Positions 1 through 7,666 are shown, counted from the stretch's first letter. The stretch is 24,626 nucleotides of DNA from an uncultured Eggerthellaceae bacterium (GCA_934670115.1 CAKUOV010000036.1:1-24626); one strand, 5' to 3'. A program made the numbers and translations. Notes: a model not told the origin generated them from the sequence alone.

Positions 1-708
1 GCCTGCGCCTGCCCCCGCGGCTCCGGCTGCGGCGCGGCCTTGCGGCGCGCTGCCGTCAAGGGGGAGCTGCTCGTAGCCGTTGTCGCTCGGGTAGTCGTCG
101 TAATCGTCGTACTGGTTGGCGCGTGCGTCGTTAGCGTCGCGCGTGGTGTAGTCGTTGAAGCTGTTGTAGTCGTCGTACTCGTCGTATGTGTCGTGGGGGT
201 CGGCTTCGTAGGGCTGCGGAGCGCGGCGAGAATGGTCGATATGTTGCATCTGGGCAGGGTTTTCGCGTCCTGCGCGTGCGCCGTGACCTTCGAATCCGTA
301 ACGTGCCATTTCTTCATCGCGCAAACGAGAAACAATGGGCGAGGCCACGCATTCGGCAATAACGTCGAACTTGCCGTGCTTGAGCGCGGGATCAGCAATG
401 AAGCGCACGAGCGGCTTTCCGTCAAGCGAGAGTCCCGTGTCGTGGGCGCGCGCAATAAGGTACGTTTCCGTTTCGCCCGCCAGCGTGGGGTAGTACCCAA
501 ACAGGCGATGGTCGTCGTCTTCGTTGACCAAAACGGTGTACAAGGTGGGGGCAATTTGCTTGCCGGCGCCCACCATCTTATTCCGCTTCATTTGCTTTTC
601 GCATTGTTTAGCTATTTGAACAGGGGAAATAGGTGCGCTGACCATTCTGTCGGCGGCACCTTCAATGGTGTCTTCCATTTTATTTTCTACGCGCGAAAAA
701 AACCCCAT
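1..708 (-). CDS. fhaA: FhaA-type protein, DUF3662 N-terminal domain (partial, runs off left edge)
   Basis: The frame is open from an ATG at 708 to the window edge (236 codons, no stop). AAAGGAG lies 5 bases upstream of the ATG. The first ~125 residues match the DUF3662 (FhaA N-terminal) fold: an opening MGFFSRVENKMEDTIEGAADR, then a segment around PVQIAKQCEKQM, and a beta-rich part with YTVLVNEDD and H-KFDVIAEC. From about residue 150 it becomes a low-complexity linker with D/Y/N-rich runs (TYDEYDDYN, YDDYDDYP) and then Ala/Gly. The C-terminal FHA phosphopeptide-binding domain expected in this family would lie beyond the edge. In Actinobacteria FhaA usually heads an operon with a second FHA protein, a PP2C phosphatase, RodA/FtsW, a penicillin-binding protein and PknB, and acts in cell-wall and division control. 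By position, that operon should continue to the left. Confidence 0.85.
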   Translation of the reverse strand, partial: MGFFSRVENKMEDTIEGAADRMVSAPISPVQIAKQCEKQMKRNKMVGAGKQIAPTLYTVLVNEDDDHRLFGYYPTLAGETETYLIARAHDTGLSLDGKPLVRFIADPALKHGKFDVIAECVASPIVSRLRDEEMARYGFEGHGARAGRENPAQMQHIDHSRRAPQPYEADPHDTYDEYDDYNSFNDYTTRDANDARANQYDDYDDYPSDNGYEQLPLDGSAPQGRAAAGAAGAGAG

Positions 709-1019
709 GAGTGCTCCTTTAAATCAAATGCTGCGTATTTAGGGCATTTTTACATATCGTCCTATTGTGCCATTTTATGAGCCGCTCCGTGCACGCACCG
801 TGCTTTTTCCACGGAGAAGCCACGTTTTGCGAGTGTGCGAAGTCGTTTGTCCGCACTTTTCCTGTGTTTTGCGGGGTTTCTGGGGCGCAAGGGAAGGGCG
901 GCGCCGGGGAAGACGGCGGTGGCATCACCCAGGGCTCAGGGCCGCGGAAGGGGGCGGCGGCGTGCCGGCGTGTCGGGGAAGGTGTGCTCCGGAATGCCAC
1001 GGAAGGGGCAGCGCGGCGC
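709..1019. other. Intergenic region between the TSUP permease and fhaA
   Basis: No convincing gene: the open frames here lack ribosome sites and are GC-rich artefacts. Bases 785-791 (CTCCGTG) and 820-826 (CACGGAG) form a 7-bp inverted repeat around a 28-base spacer, upstream of fhaA. Bases 890-1018 are GC-rich with scattered copies of CGGGGAAG (905-912, 974-981), a motif also seen at 5679-5744. No clear -35/-10 pair for fhaA could be picked out. Confidence 0.5.
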
Positions 1020-1829
1020 TTACGCCTGGGTGACTAGCTCGGAGATCAGGCGAATCGCAAAGAGCACCAGCACAACAAGCATAATGGGACGCACGATGGC
1101 GCTTCCCTTCTCCGTGAATTGCGTTGAGCCAATGTAGTTGCCCGCCATGTTGAACAAACCGCCGATGATTCCTAGCGTGAACAGGCACGTTCCGTTGTAA
1201 GCGAACACTGCCAGCGCGGTTAGGTTCGTGGTCAGGTTCACGCTTTTCGTCACGCCCGCCGCGCGGCGGGCTCCCAGACCTCCGATGCTGGTGAGCAGCA
1301 GCATGAGAAACGTGCCGGTGCCAGGGCCATAGAAGCCGTCGTATGCGCCAATGACCAGCGAAATTGCCAGGCAAATTGCGAGCGTTTTCCTGCGCGACCA
1401 GTCGGCGTCGGCTTGCCCCAGGTCTTTGTGTCGCAGCACGTAAAAGCCGGCAATGGGAATGACGATCAGCATGAAGATGCGCAGGAAGTTGTCAGACGCC
1501 AAAAGGCTCAGGTTTGCGCCAATGTCCGATCCAATCAGCGCGACAACTACGCACGGCGCGCACAGCCACGCCACCATGTAGCCCTGCCGCGCGTATTTCA
1601 CGGTGGCAACGATGGTACCCATGGCGGACGAGACCTTGTTCGTGCCAATGGCCAGGTGAAGCGGCAGTCCCGTAACGGCGAACGCGGGTAGGGCAATCAG
1701 GCCGCCGCCGCCGGCAATCGAGTCCACGTATCCCGCCAGGAACGATCCGCCGATGATTATCAGGATGCCCCACCAGGGAATGAGTCCATCGGCGGTCACG
1801 ATTGAAGATATGAGTGCGAAAAAATCCAT
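1020..1829 (-). CDS. TSUP-family (TauE/SafE) membrane permease
   Basis: A polytopic protein of ~269 residues with about eight hydrophobic segments. It carries hallmarks of the TSUP/DUF81 family: a glycine-rich first-half motif (SIAGGGGLIALPA, then GTNKVSSA) and a second-half counterpart (GAYDGFYGPGTGTF, then KSVNLTTN), reflecting the two-fold internal repeat. Family members export or take up sulfite, sulfoacetate, taurine-derived or other organic anions across the cytoplasmic membrane; the substrate cannot be read from sequence. The ATG at 1829 is preferred; a GTG at 1838 adds three residues and sits only 4 bases after AGGA, so the start is uncertain. It is a single gene on the same strand as fhaA, with a 311-base gap. 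No cysteine or sulfonate catabolic gene is next to it. Confidence 0.9.
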   Translation of the reverse strand: MDFFALISSIVTADGLIPWWGILIIIGGSFLAGYVDSIAGGGGLIALPAFAVTGLPLHLAIGTNKVSSAMGTIVATVKYARQGYMVAWLCAPCVVVALIGSDIGANLSLLASDNFLRIFMLIVIPIAGFYVLRHKDLGQADADWSRRKTLAICLAISLVIGAYDGFYGPGTGTFLMLLLTSIGGLGARRAAGVTKSVNLTTNLTALAVFAYNGTCLFTLGIIGGLFNMAGNYIGSTQFTEKGSAIVRPIMLVVLVLFAIRLISELVTQA

Positions 1830-2062
1830 GCGGTGCACTTTATCCTATGTGGCGAAGCTGGGGAAGGGGAAGGCGCGATTTTTGCCGTGCGGTACTCGTT
1901 GGGCGTTGGCGGCGCGTCGGTGCGGGTACGGTGCGGGTGCCGCGGTGATGGTTCGGGTGACGGAAGCGGCGGCGCGCGGCGCCTACCCCTTCGCCACGCC
2001 GTTGACGATTGCGAGAATCCCGCCTACGCCGTATTTTTGCGTTTTCGGCTCGCGAGGAGTAA

Positions 2063-2068
2063 TATAAT
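2063..2068 (+). promoter_or_regulatory. -10 box of the NifX-like gene
   Basis: TATAAT lies 39 bases before the NifX-like start codon. No good -35 hexamer is present at 16-18 bases; TTGCGT at 2037-2042 is 20 bases away. Start of transcription is expected near 2075, giving a short leader with AAGGAGG at 2096-2102. Confidence 0.55.
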
Positions 2069-2106
2069 CCCGTAAAAAATTTCGGAATTAAACCAAGGAG
2101 GTTTTC

Positions 2107-2469
2107 ATGAAAGTTGCAGTACCTTGCGATACCCCGTTTGGCCTGAATGCTCAGCGCAGCGGCCACTTCGGACATTGTGCGTTCTTTACGGTTGCCACCA
2201 TCGAGGGCAACGAGGTAACCGACGTCCAGGTCGTGCCGAACGTTGATCACGATGAAGTTGGTTGCGGCGGCGTTATCGATTTCGCGTTGAGCCTGGGTAT
2301 TGATGCCATCATCGCGGCGGGCATGGGCGTTCCGCCGTTCACGCGTTTCACGAACGGTGGCGTGAAGGTGTATCTGGAGCAGATGCAGCCTATCGCTGGC
2401 GACGCCATCAAGGTGCTCATGGACGGCAAAGCGGTAGAAATGTCGCTTGACCAGGCGTGCGCTCACTAG
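2107..2469 (+). CDS. NifX/NifB-like dinitrogenase iron-molybdenum cofactor family protein
   Basis: A 120-residue single-domain protein, the usual length for the MTH1175/NifX-like group. It has the family features: MKVAVPCD at the N-terminus, the S-HFGHC-F motif near residues 18-26, EVGCGG around 57-62, and an alternating beta-alpha ribonuclease-H-like pattern ending in a short helix. In nitrogenase systems such proteins carry iron-sulfur or Fe-Mo clusters. In anaerobes without nitrogenase, stand-alone members have unknown roles, probably in metal-cluster handling. The start is fixed by a strong AAGGAGG 4-10 bases upstream, with a TATAAT box at 2063. It appears monocistronic, as no co-directional gene follows closely. 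No nif genes are in the window, so a role in nitrogen fixation is unlikely. Confidence 0.9.
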   Translation: MKVAVPCDTPFGLNAQRSGHFGHCAFFTVATIEGNEVTDVQVVPNVDHDEVGCGGVIDFALSLGIDAIIAAGMGVPPFTRFTNGGVKVYLEQMQPIAGDAIKVLMDGKAVEMSLDQACAH

Positions 2470-2575
2470 TTCTTTGGTGAGTTGACCGCGAGCGTTGCGA
2501 ATGTTCGGTTTCTTTTGCGGATACATTGCTCGTGAGCGGTTTTTGCTTTTGCGTGTTAGCCGCTGTGTTTGTGGA

Positions 2576-2624
2576 CGATGCTTTTTCTTGAGCTTCGAGA
2601 GGGAAGCTCCAAGTTGGAGCATCG
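2576..2624 (+). terminator. Long stem-loop downstream of the NifX-like gene
   Basis: Outer arms CGATGCT (2576-2582) and AGCATCG (2618-2624) enclose a second stem, GAGCTTC (2590-2596) with GAAGCTC (2603-2609), loop GAGAGG. It lies about 110 bases after the NifX-like stop. The T tract that follows is weak (GTTTGTG), so this may be a terminator or a stable 3' RNA structure. Confidence 0.4.
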
Positions 2625-2639
2625 TTTGTGAGCGCAGCG

Positions 2640-2916
2640 GTTTTTTGTTTTTCGCTCCCGTTTTCTTGTCTTGATTATTGTGTTCTGCCGCATTCCCTTG
2701 CTTGTCTCATGCTGCTGTCGTGCCGTTCTTTCGCTTGCTCCTTGTTATCTTGCAGCGTTTTTCGCTCCTCTCTTGCTCCCGGCATTGCTTCTCAGCCGAC
2801 ACCTCCTTTGCTTCTGACATCGCTTCTCAGACACCTTCTTTGCTCCTGGTGTCCCTTCTCTCCCTGACCCCCTCTTCTTCTCCCCCTTCGCTCTTTACTT
2901 TCCGTCGTTTCTGGGG
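2640..2916. other. Pyrimidine-rich non-coding stretch
   Basis: About 270 bases with a strong C+T excess on the plus strand (many CTTCT, CTCCT and TTTCGCT runs). Open frames through it are low-complexity Ser/Leu/Cys strings without ribosome sites. I see no gene. A similar purine-rich stretch occurs at 9592-9910. Confidence 0.5.
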
Positions 2917-3152
2917 CATGTTGTTGAATTATGGGGTCGAAATTCGAAGTTGATGCAGGTTGGAAGTAGGTCAAAATTTATTTTTGGTCCGATGCTGCAA
3001 TATGCTCCAACTGAGAATAATATTGAGCTGGTCGTTTGAAAACGCGAAATTTCCGCAATCAGCACGCTTGCTAAAAATGATCCGATTTGCGCTCTCGACC
3101 TACTTCCAACCTATCACAACTTCGAATTCGGAGGCTTTTTTTCAACAACGTG
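2917..3152. repeat. 236-bp palindromic (MITE-like) element with 56-bp imperfect inverted arms
   Basis: The left arm (2917-2972) and right arm (3097-3152) are imperfect inverted copies. Blocks shared when the right arm is complemented are GTTGTTGAA at the tip, ATTCGAAGTTG in the middle, and AGGTTGGAAGTAGGTC (fully identical) at the inner edge. The 124-base centre is AT-rich and unrelated between halves. The outer tips (CATGTTGTTGAA and CACGTTGTTGAA) resemble those of the 215-bp elements elsewhere in the window (CATGTTGTCGAA). There is no coding capacity. No target-site duplication was found. Confidence 0.7.
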
Positions 3153-3207
3153 CTTCTTTTTCGCGTTTGCGAGTGGGAATTTGCCCGCTCTGGCGTATAG
3201 TGAGCGC

Positions 3208-4677
3208 ATGATGAACAGCGATAACAACAATAAGCGTCAAATTGAGGGGCAGCGAAGGGCAGCGCCTCGGAAGCGTGTTGCTTCGGAGCGCTCGGCTGGC
3301 GAGCGGCAAGGCACGGCGCACCGCGAGGGTGTGGCGCAGCGCTCGAGGGCCGGGCGTCAAGAAGATGCTTTGCCCCGTCCGGGAATGGGCCAGCGATCGG
3401 GGGCCGCTTCGCGTCGTCCAGAAGCAGGACAGCGATCTGGGGCAACAGCGCGCTCTGCTGTGCGACAGGGAGAGGCGGCACTGCGTTCGAGGGCGCCGCA
3501 ACAAGAAGACTCGCGTTACGAAAGAGCAGCTCAGAGGGATAATTTATGTCGTACGAATGAGCTCCATGCGACATCTCATCGCGCAACTGGGGCTAGGCAA
3601 GCATCCGCACATCGCGCCGCTCGTCCATCTGAGACCTCTCCACGAGCTTCGGTGCGCCCACCTGCGTCTGCGCCCGGGGTATCGCGCGGCGCCGAGCGCC
3701 CATCCGCACGCTCTTCTTCGCGTGCTTCGTCGCCCGCTCGTTCTGCTCGTTCTGCGGCATCGGCACCAATGCTTTTCGGCATTGACCTGCGAGTTATCGG
3801 TGCAGCGCTCTTAGTTCTTGTTGTCGTGATCGTGCTGGTTACGCGCGGATGTTCAGGTTCGGAGCCTTCGTCTGATGCTTCTGTCCCGGCGACTTCTGCA
3901 ACGCCAGTGGCCGAGGAATCGCAAGTTGACATCGAAACATACCGCGACCAGGTGTTTTCCTGGCTTGAGGACGATTACGCCGAAGCGTTGATGACCGCTG
4001 CCGAAACAGACGCGGACGTCGCATGGATTGTCTCTCACATCGATTGCTACGCAGTGGATGGCTCTTCGGTGCAATACAAGTTGCTGAAGCTGGCGGCGAC
4101 GGAACCGCAAGCGCGTCTCTTCGTGCGAAATTGGCCCGACTGCTATCCCTCTGACCAGGCGGGATCGTGCTCGTCGGGGTGGGACAGCCGTGTTCCTCGC
4201 TTATACCAGTGGGATGAGCGCTGGGGTTACACGCTCTACTGCAACACCACGTTTGCACTTACGGGGTGCTGCCCCACGTCGCTGGCTATGGTGTACCAGG
4301 GGCTTACGGGCTCGTCCGATCGGTCGCCCTATGACCTGGGCGTTTTGGCGGCGCGCTGGGGATACATGGATTCCTTCAACGGCACCGACACGGCGTTCCT
4401 TACGAATTGCGCGCCTGAACTGGGCTTGAGCTGTCGTCAACTTTCCGTTTCCGCGGATTCTATTACGTCGGCGCTTTCTGCGGGCGAGGTCGTTATCTGC
4501 AATGTGGGTCCGGGCGATTTCACCACGGGCGGGCACTTCATTGTGCTGGCTGGTCTGGATAACGCGGGCGATGTTGTGGTGAACGACCCGTTCTCGGCGG
4601 AGCGCTCGGCGGTGAGCTGGTCGGCCCAGACAATTGCGGGGCAGACGAAGGCGCTCTACGCCTACTCGCTGGCATAG
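3208..4677 (+). CDS. Membrane-anchored C39-like cysteine peptidase with long disordered N-terminus
   Basis: A 489-residue protein from the ATG at 3208 (an upstream TTG frame at 3181 is unlikely). Residues 1-187 are cytoplasmic, very rich in Arg, Ala, Ser and Gln, and probably disordered. One membrane segment follows at about 195-217, ending at R-G-C, and then an extracytoplasmic linker. The C-terminal ~160 residues are a Peptidase_C39_2-type papain-fold domain: VPRLYQWDERWG, then GCCPTSLAMV with Cys354 as the likely nucleophile, GGHFIVLAG with His443, and VNDPF with Asp460. The usual C-G-P-T motif reads C-C-P-T here. Such proteins probably cleave or cross-link cell-surface peptides; the substrate is unknown. 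The ribosome site is weak. Immediately downstream is GC-rich repeat DNA without an obvious terminator. Confidence 0.8.
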   Translation: MMNSDNNNKRQIEGQRRAAPRKRVASERSAGERQGTAHREGVAQRSRAGRQEDALPRPGMGQRSGAASRRPEAGQRSGATARSAVRQGEAALRSRAPQQEDSRYERAAQRDNLCRTNELHATSHRATGARQASAHRAARPSETSPRASVRPPASAPGVSRGAERPSARSSSRASSPARSARSAASAPMLFGIDLRVIGAALLVLVVVIVLVTRGCSGSEPSSDASVPATSATPVAEESQVDIETYRDQVFSWLEDDYAEALMTAAETDADVAWIVSHIDCYAVDGSSVQYKLLKLAATEPQARLFVRNWPDCYPSDQAGSCSSGWDSRVPRLYQWDERWGYTLYCNTTFALTGCCPTSLAMVYQGLTGSSDRSPYDLGVLAARWGYMDSFNGTDTAFLTNCAPELGLSCRQLSVSADSITSALSAGEVVICNVGPGDFTTGGHFIVLAGLDNAGDVVVNDPFSAERSAVSWSAQTIAGQTKALYAYSLA

Positions 4678-4775
4678 AGCGCCCTCCTCGGCGCGGCGCT
4701 GTCGGAAGGCGCGTGCAGCGTTGCGCGACGGCTCCCGCGCCGCAACCCGCAACCCGCAGCCTGCCGTCTTCGCCT

Positions 4776-4863
4776 GCGCCGGCTGCGCCGCCTTCCGCCG
4801 CAACGCCGCCGCCCGCGACCCGTCGCCCGCGCCGGCTGCGCTGCCTTCCGCCGCAACGTCGCA
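4776..4863. repeat. GC-rich direct repeat, two ~35-bp copies 53 bp apart
   Basis: 4776-4810 and 4829-4863 share GCGCCGGCTGCG followed by GCCTTCCGCCGCAACG with about two mismatches. They lie in the 237-base gap between the convergent peptidase and VWA genes. No gene is seen there. Confidence 0.6.
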
Positions 4864-4914
4864 TGTCCGCGATGCACCGCGACCCGTCTGCTTGCGCCGA
4901 GCGCCTTCCCGCCC

Positions 4915-5577
4915 CTACTTCTTCCCGCGCTTGTTCATGTCGTCTCGAATCTCGTCAAGGCATTCGGTGGGAATGCACCCGCACTCACGAAGCGAGCTTA
5001 CCGCCCTGCCCATAACGGCAAAGTTGAGTTCGGTGCCTTCACCGTCGGGCACGTAATCTACGGCGCGGTCGGCGTCAATGCCAAAGCGACCTGCGGTTTC
5101 AACGGCGTCGATGTTCGCGCCCAGGAAAATGAACTCCCAGCCACAGCGCTCTTTTTGCTGCTCGATCATCTGCTTCACCTTGTGCGCGGAGAATTCGCGG
5201 CTCGAGTTTTCCTCGCCGTCGGTAATGATCACGAACAGGACCTTGTCGGCGCGGTACTCCTTCGCGGTGTTTTTCTGCGCCGCCGCAATCTTGTTGATGG
5301 TGCGTCCAATGGCGTCAAGCAGCGCGGTGGAGCCGCCCACGCGATACTCCCGTTCGGTGATGGGCGCCACGGCGCGCACGTCAATGCGGTCGTGCAGCAG
5401 CTCGTAGTTGTGGTCGAACAGCACCGTGGTTATCCGGCACTCGCCGCGCTCTTCCTTCTGCTGTTCAAGCATGGAATTGAAGCCGCCGATGGTGTCTTTC
5501 TCCAGCCCGCTCATCGAGCCGCTTTTGTCCAGAATGAACGCAACTTCGGTCAGGTTTGTCTTCTCTTTCGTTTTCAT
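4915..5577 (-). CDS. VWA-domain protein with intact MIDAS site
   Basis: A 220-residue, essentially single-domain von Willebrand factor A protein. The metal-ion-dependent adhesion site is complete: Asp17-x-Ser19-x-Ser21 in DKSGSMSG, Thr84 in GGSTALLDA, and Asp120 in ITDGEEN. There is no signal peptide or membrane segment, so it should be cytosolic. The start ATG at 5577 follows AAGGAGG with ideal spacing; the frame extends to 5748 but the added residues are low-quality. Stand-alone cytosolic VWA proteins usually act as protein-interaction or chaperone partners. It follows the macro-domain/HTH gene on the same strand after 246 bases, which suggests but does not prove a shared pathway. Confidence 0.88.
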   Translation of the reverse strand: MKTKEKTNLTEVAFILDKSGSMSGLEKDTIGGFNSMLEQQKEERGECRITTVLFDHNYELLHDRIDVRAVAPITEREYRVGGSTALLDAIGRTINKIAAAQKNTAKEYRADKVLFVIITDGEENSSREFSAHKVKQMIEQQKERCGWEFIFLGANIDAVETAGRFGIDADRAVDYVPDGEGTELNFAVMGRAVSSLRECGCIPTECLDEIRDDMNKRGKK

Positions 5578-5659
5578 GGTGAGCCTCCTTAGTCTTGGGT
5601 TCGTTTGCATCGTTTCCCTTAATGCAGTTCCCAGTATGGGGAAGGAGGCCCCCTTGTAG

Positions 5660-5676
5660 GTCGCTTTCAAAGCGAC
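5660..5676. repeat. Perfect short palindrome upstream of the VWA gene
   Basis: GTCGCTTT and AAAGCGAC flank a single C. It sits about 85 bases upstream of the VWA start codon and 150 bases past the end of the macro-domain gene. There is no T tract on either strand, so an operator or 5' hairpin is more likely than a terminator. Confidence 0.4.
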
Positions 5677-5678
5677 AT

Positions 5679-5766
5679 CGGGGAAGGCGGCGATGCAGGG
5701 CCGCCGGCGGGGAAGGCGTTGGCACGGAGCCGCTATCGGGGAAGACATCGCGGAGCTGCTGGCAGG
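5679..5766. repeat. Three degenerate 29-bp tandem units carrying CGGGGAAG
   Basis: CGGGGAAG occurs at 5679, 5708 and 5737, exactly 29 bases apart, each followed by a GC-rich segment of loosely similar sequence. It lies in the gap between the macro-domain and VWA genes. Confidence 0.5.
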
Positions 5767-5823
5767 GTCGCCGGCCCCGGCGCGGAGCTGCCGACAAGGC
5801 CGCGCTGCCCCGGCGCTCCGACT

Positions 5824-7035
5824 TTAGCTTGCGCCCAAAAGAGGCTGGTCGTACTTGAAGAGCACTTCGTTTATCTCGAAGATGTCGTATTTGCCGCGCA
5901 CGATGAAGAATTCCACAATGACGTCGAACAGCTGGCTGTGGGAAAGCGTGTAACCGGCGCGTTCGAGCAGGTCGTTTGTTTCTTCCAGCGTGAGCTCCAG
6001 CGCGATTGCCAGCGCAATGATTGTTCGTTTCCCGGGTGTGTACCCTTTGCCCGTGCGGATTTTCGAGAACAGCTTGCGGCTGATGTTGGCGCGCTTGTAG
6101 ACTTCGACGTCGGTTTTGCCCTTGGCGTCGATCAGGCGCAAAAGCGTTGCATTGAACGGTTCGTCCAGGTTTTCGATAACGGCGTCGAGCCCCGTGGGTG
6201 CGGGCGCGGCGCCGAAGGTGAGCATCGGACTTTCGGCGATGGCCGCATCGGCGCAGGTGAAGGGCTCCTCAAGAGAGAAGGAGCCGGCGAAAACGGCAGC
6301 TGCGACTGCGGTCGCATCGCCGTCAGCGCCGGCGAATGCGACAGTAGCTGCTTCGTCGGTCGCTTCGCAGGGTGCGGCATCGGTATCGGTAGCCCCCGCC
6401 TCCCCTTCGCCGGTTACTGGCGCTGCACCTGCCGCCTGCGCCTCGCGGCGCCGGGTTCTCAAAAGGCGTCCAGCCAGCAAGGGGCGCTCAATAAAATGCT
6501 CGTCCACGTAATTCTGGTCAATGTAGCTTTCGACGTCGCCCAGCAGCTGCTCGCTTAGTTCGAAAGCCGTCTGATCGTAAATGGCCAGGTACACGTCCAT
6601 GTCGTGTGCTTCCAAGAAATCCCTGATGGCACAAGTGGCAATGCGCAAGGCATCGGCTTTGGGGTAGCCGAAAATGCCGCTTGAAATGAGTGGGAATGCA
6701 ATGCTCGCGCAGTTGTTTTCTGCCGCCAGTGAGAGCGATTCTGTGTAGGCGCTGCGCAGCAGGCGCTCGCTTTCTGCGGCGTCTTGCTGGTGGTAAACGG
6801 GTCCCGCGGCATGGATGACAAACTGTGCCGGCAGCGCGAATCCCGGCGTGATTGCGGCGCCGCCCGTTTCAATGGGCGCTACTTTGTCGCAGGCGGCCTG
6901 CAATTGCGCGGGACCTGCGGCTTTGAAGATGGCGCCGCACACGCCACCGCCCATTGCGAGCTGGGGGTTCGCGGCGTTGACGATGGCATCAACGTTCATG
7001 CGAGTTATGTCTTGACGGACAATGGTGAACGGCAT
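5824..7035 (-). CDS. Macro-domain protein fused to a C-terminal HTH-like domain
   Basis: 403 residues in three parts. Residues 1-180 form a MacroD/YmdB-like ADP-ribose-binding domain: VNAAN at 19-23, GGGVCGAIF at 29-37, and SSGIFGYP at 118-125. The usual Asp of GGVDGAIH is Cys33 here, so catalysis may differ from the classical de-acetylation/de-ADP-ribosylation mechanism. Residues ~195-310 are an Ala/Thr/Glu-rich linker. Residues ~315-403 form an all-helical domain (VYKRANISRKLFSKI, then TIIALAIALEL, then LLERAGYTLS), which resembles a Cro/XRE-like helix-turn-helix. Its ending, YDIFEINEVLFKYDQPLLG, is the form I know from macro-domain proteins of gut anaerobes. The start is supported by AGGAG 8 bases upstream. 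It may sense ADP-ribose-type ligands and control transcription; this is inference. The VWA gene follows on the same strand. Confidence 0.85.
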   Translation of the reverse strand: MPFTIVRQDITRMNVDAIVNAANPQLAMGGGVCGAIFKAAGPAQLQAACDKVAPIETGGAAITPGFALPAQFVIHAAGPVYHQQDAAESERLLRSAYTESLSLAAENNCASIAFPLISSGIFGYPKADALRIATCAIRDFLEAHDMDVYLAIYDQTAFELSEQLLGDVESYIDQNYVDEHFIERPLLAGRLLRTRRREAQAAGAAPVTGEGEAGATDTDAAPCEATDEAATVAFAGADGDATAVAAAVFAGSFSLEEPFTCADAAIAESPMLTFGAAPAPTGLDAVIENLDEPFNATLLRLIDAKGKTDVEVYKRANISRKLFSKIRTGKGYTPGKRTIIALAIALELTLEETNDLLERAGYTLSHSQLFDVIVEFFIVRGKYDIFEINEVLFKYDQPLLGAS

Positions 7036-7100
7036 TTCGTGGCTCCTATCTGCGGTAATCGTGCTTTTGAGCGTAGATTGCTGCGTGCGTTCTTGGGAAA

Positions 7101-7106
7101 AGTATA
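7101..7106 (-). promoter_or_regulatory. Possible -10 box of the macro-domain gene
   Basis: The minus strand reads TATACT about 65 bases upstream of the macro-domain start. No good -35 hexamer is present at standard spacing. Confidence 0.35.
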
Positions 7107-7153
7107 CGCCAATTTCTGCGTTTCGTGTATTGTCGCGCGGTATTGCCTATTTG

Positions 7154-7175
7154 CATGTCCTGTAAATAGGACATG
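7154..7175. promoter_or_regulatory. Perfect operator-like palindrome upstream of the macro/HTH gene
   Basis: CATGTCCT, six bases, AGGACATG: eight perfectly paired bases per arm. It overlaps a second inverted repeat, CCTATTT (7146-7152) with AAATAGG (7164-7170). It lies ~120 bases upstream of the macro/HTH start codon and just upstream of its possible -10 box. This is the right size and symmetry for a dimeric HTH repressor, possibly the gene's own product. Confidence 0.45.
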
Positions 7176-7283
7176 ATATAGTTTCTTGCCGCCAAGGCTT
7201 CTGCTCGTGCCCCCTAAGTCGCGCCCCCACGCATCCAGCTTGGGCAAAACGCTGGCAAAGCGTCTTTTCCGGTTCTACTTGGT

Positions 7284-7498
7284 CATGTTGTCGAAAAATC
7301 AGCGCTAAAACGCGCAAATCGACGGTACGGGGCAGTTCGGGGAGGACTTGTTGCTCCGCTTGCCTCCAGACGGTTTCTGCGACCTGGGGTTTTGCTGGGT
7401 GTCGTTGGCCTCGATGGCTTCGGACGCCCTTTTTCGCGCTTCCGACCTGCCCCGTACCGTTGATTTGTGCGTTTTCGGGACGAAAAAACGACAAGATG
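7284..7498. repeat. 215-bp palindromic (MITE-like) element, copy 1
   Basis: The ends are imperfect inverted repeats of about 50 bp. The left end begins CATGTTGTCGAAAAAT and contains CGCAAATCGACGGTACGG; the right end, complemented, begins CATCTTGTCG and contains CACAAATCAACGGTACGG. The innermost block, ACGGTACGGGGCAG, is perfect. It is nearly identical to copy 2 (one indel in a C/T run plus a terminal substitution) and clearly related to copy 3. It encodes no protein of its own; frames through it are accidental. Confidence 0.85.
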
Positions 7499-7572
7499 GT
7501 TGGAGGGCATAACCTGGGCTGCCTTTCGTTCGAGTTTAAGGATCTTGGAGAGTTGAATCAGGCAGGCAGGGC

Positions 7573-7666
7573 TCTACTCCTGCCCGCGTTCGGGGGAACG
7601 ACGCCCTCGTCTTGTTTCCAATAGTTCAATCCGCCTACTCCTGCCTGTGTTCGAGGTTGCGTCGGA
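7573..7666. repeat. Pair of degenerate ~30-bp direct repeats, 64 bp apart
   Basis: 7573-7602 and 7637-7666 both begin CTACTCCTGCC and match at about 23 of 30 bases, sharing GTTCG in the middle. A weaker third match (CTGCCTTTCGTTCGAG) lies near 7516. The unit and spacer lengths resemble a decayed CRISPR array, but there are too few units and no cas genes. Confidence 0.3.

Noticed and set aside
40..780. Plus-strand frame at the left edge
   Set aside because: It is antisense to the DUF3662 protein, which has a proper ribosome site and recognised domain; the frame begins in Val-rich low-complexity sequence.
2960..3211. Plus-strand 83-codon frame
   Set aside because: It runs through the 236-bp palindromic element and stops inside the next gene; no ribosome site.
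7147..7494. Minus-strand ORFs (also 9375-9933 and 21844-22323) sharing an R-P-E-N-A-Q-I-N string
   Set aside because: The shared residues come from the 215-bp palindromic repeat, not from a protein family; they have no ribosome sites.
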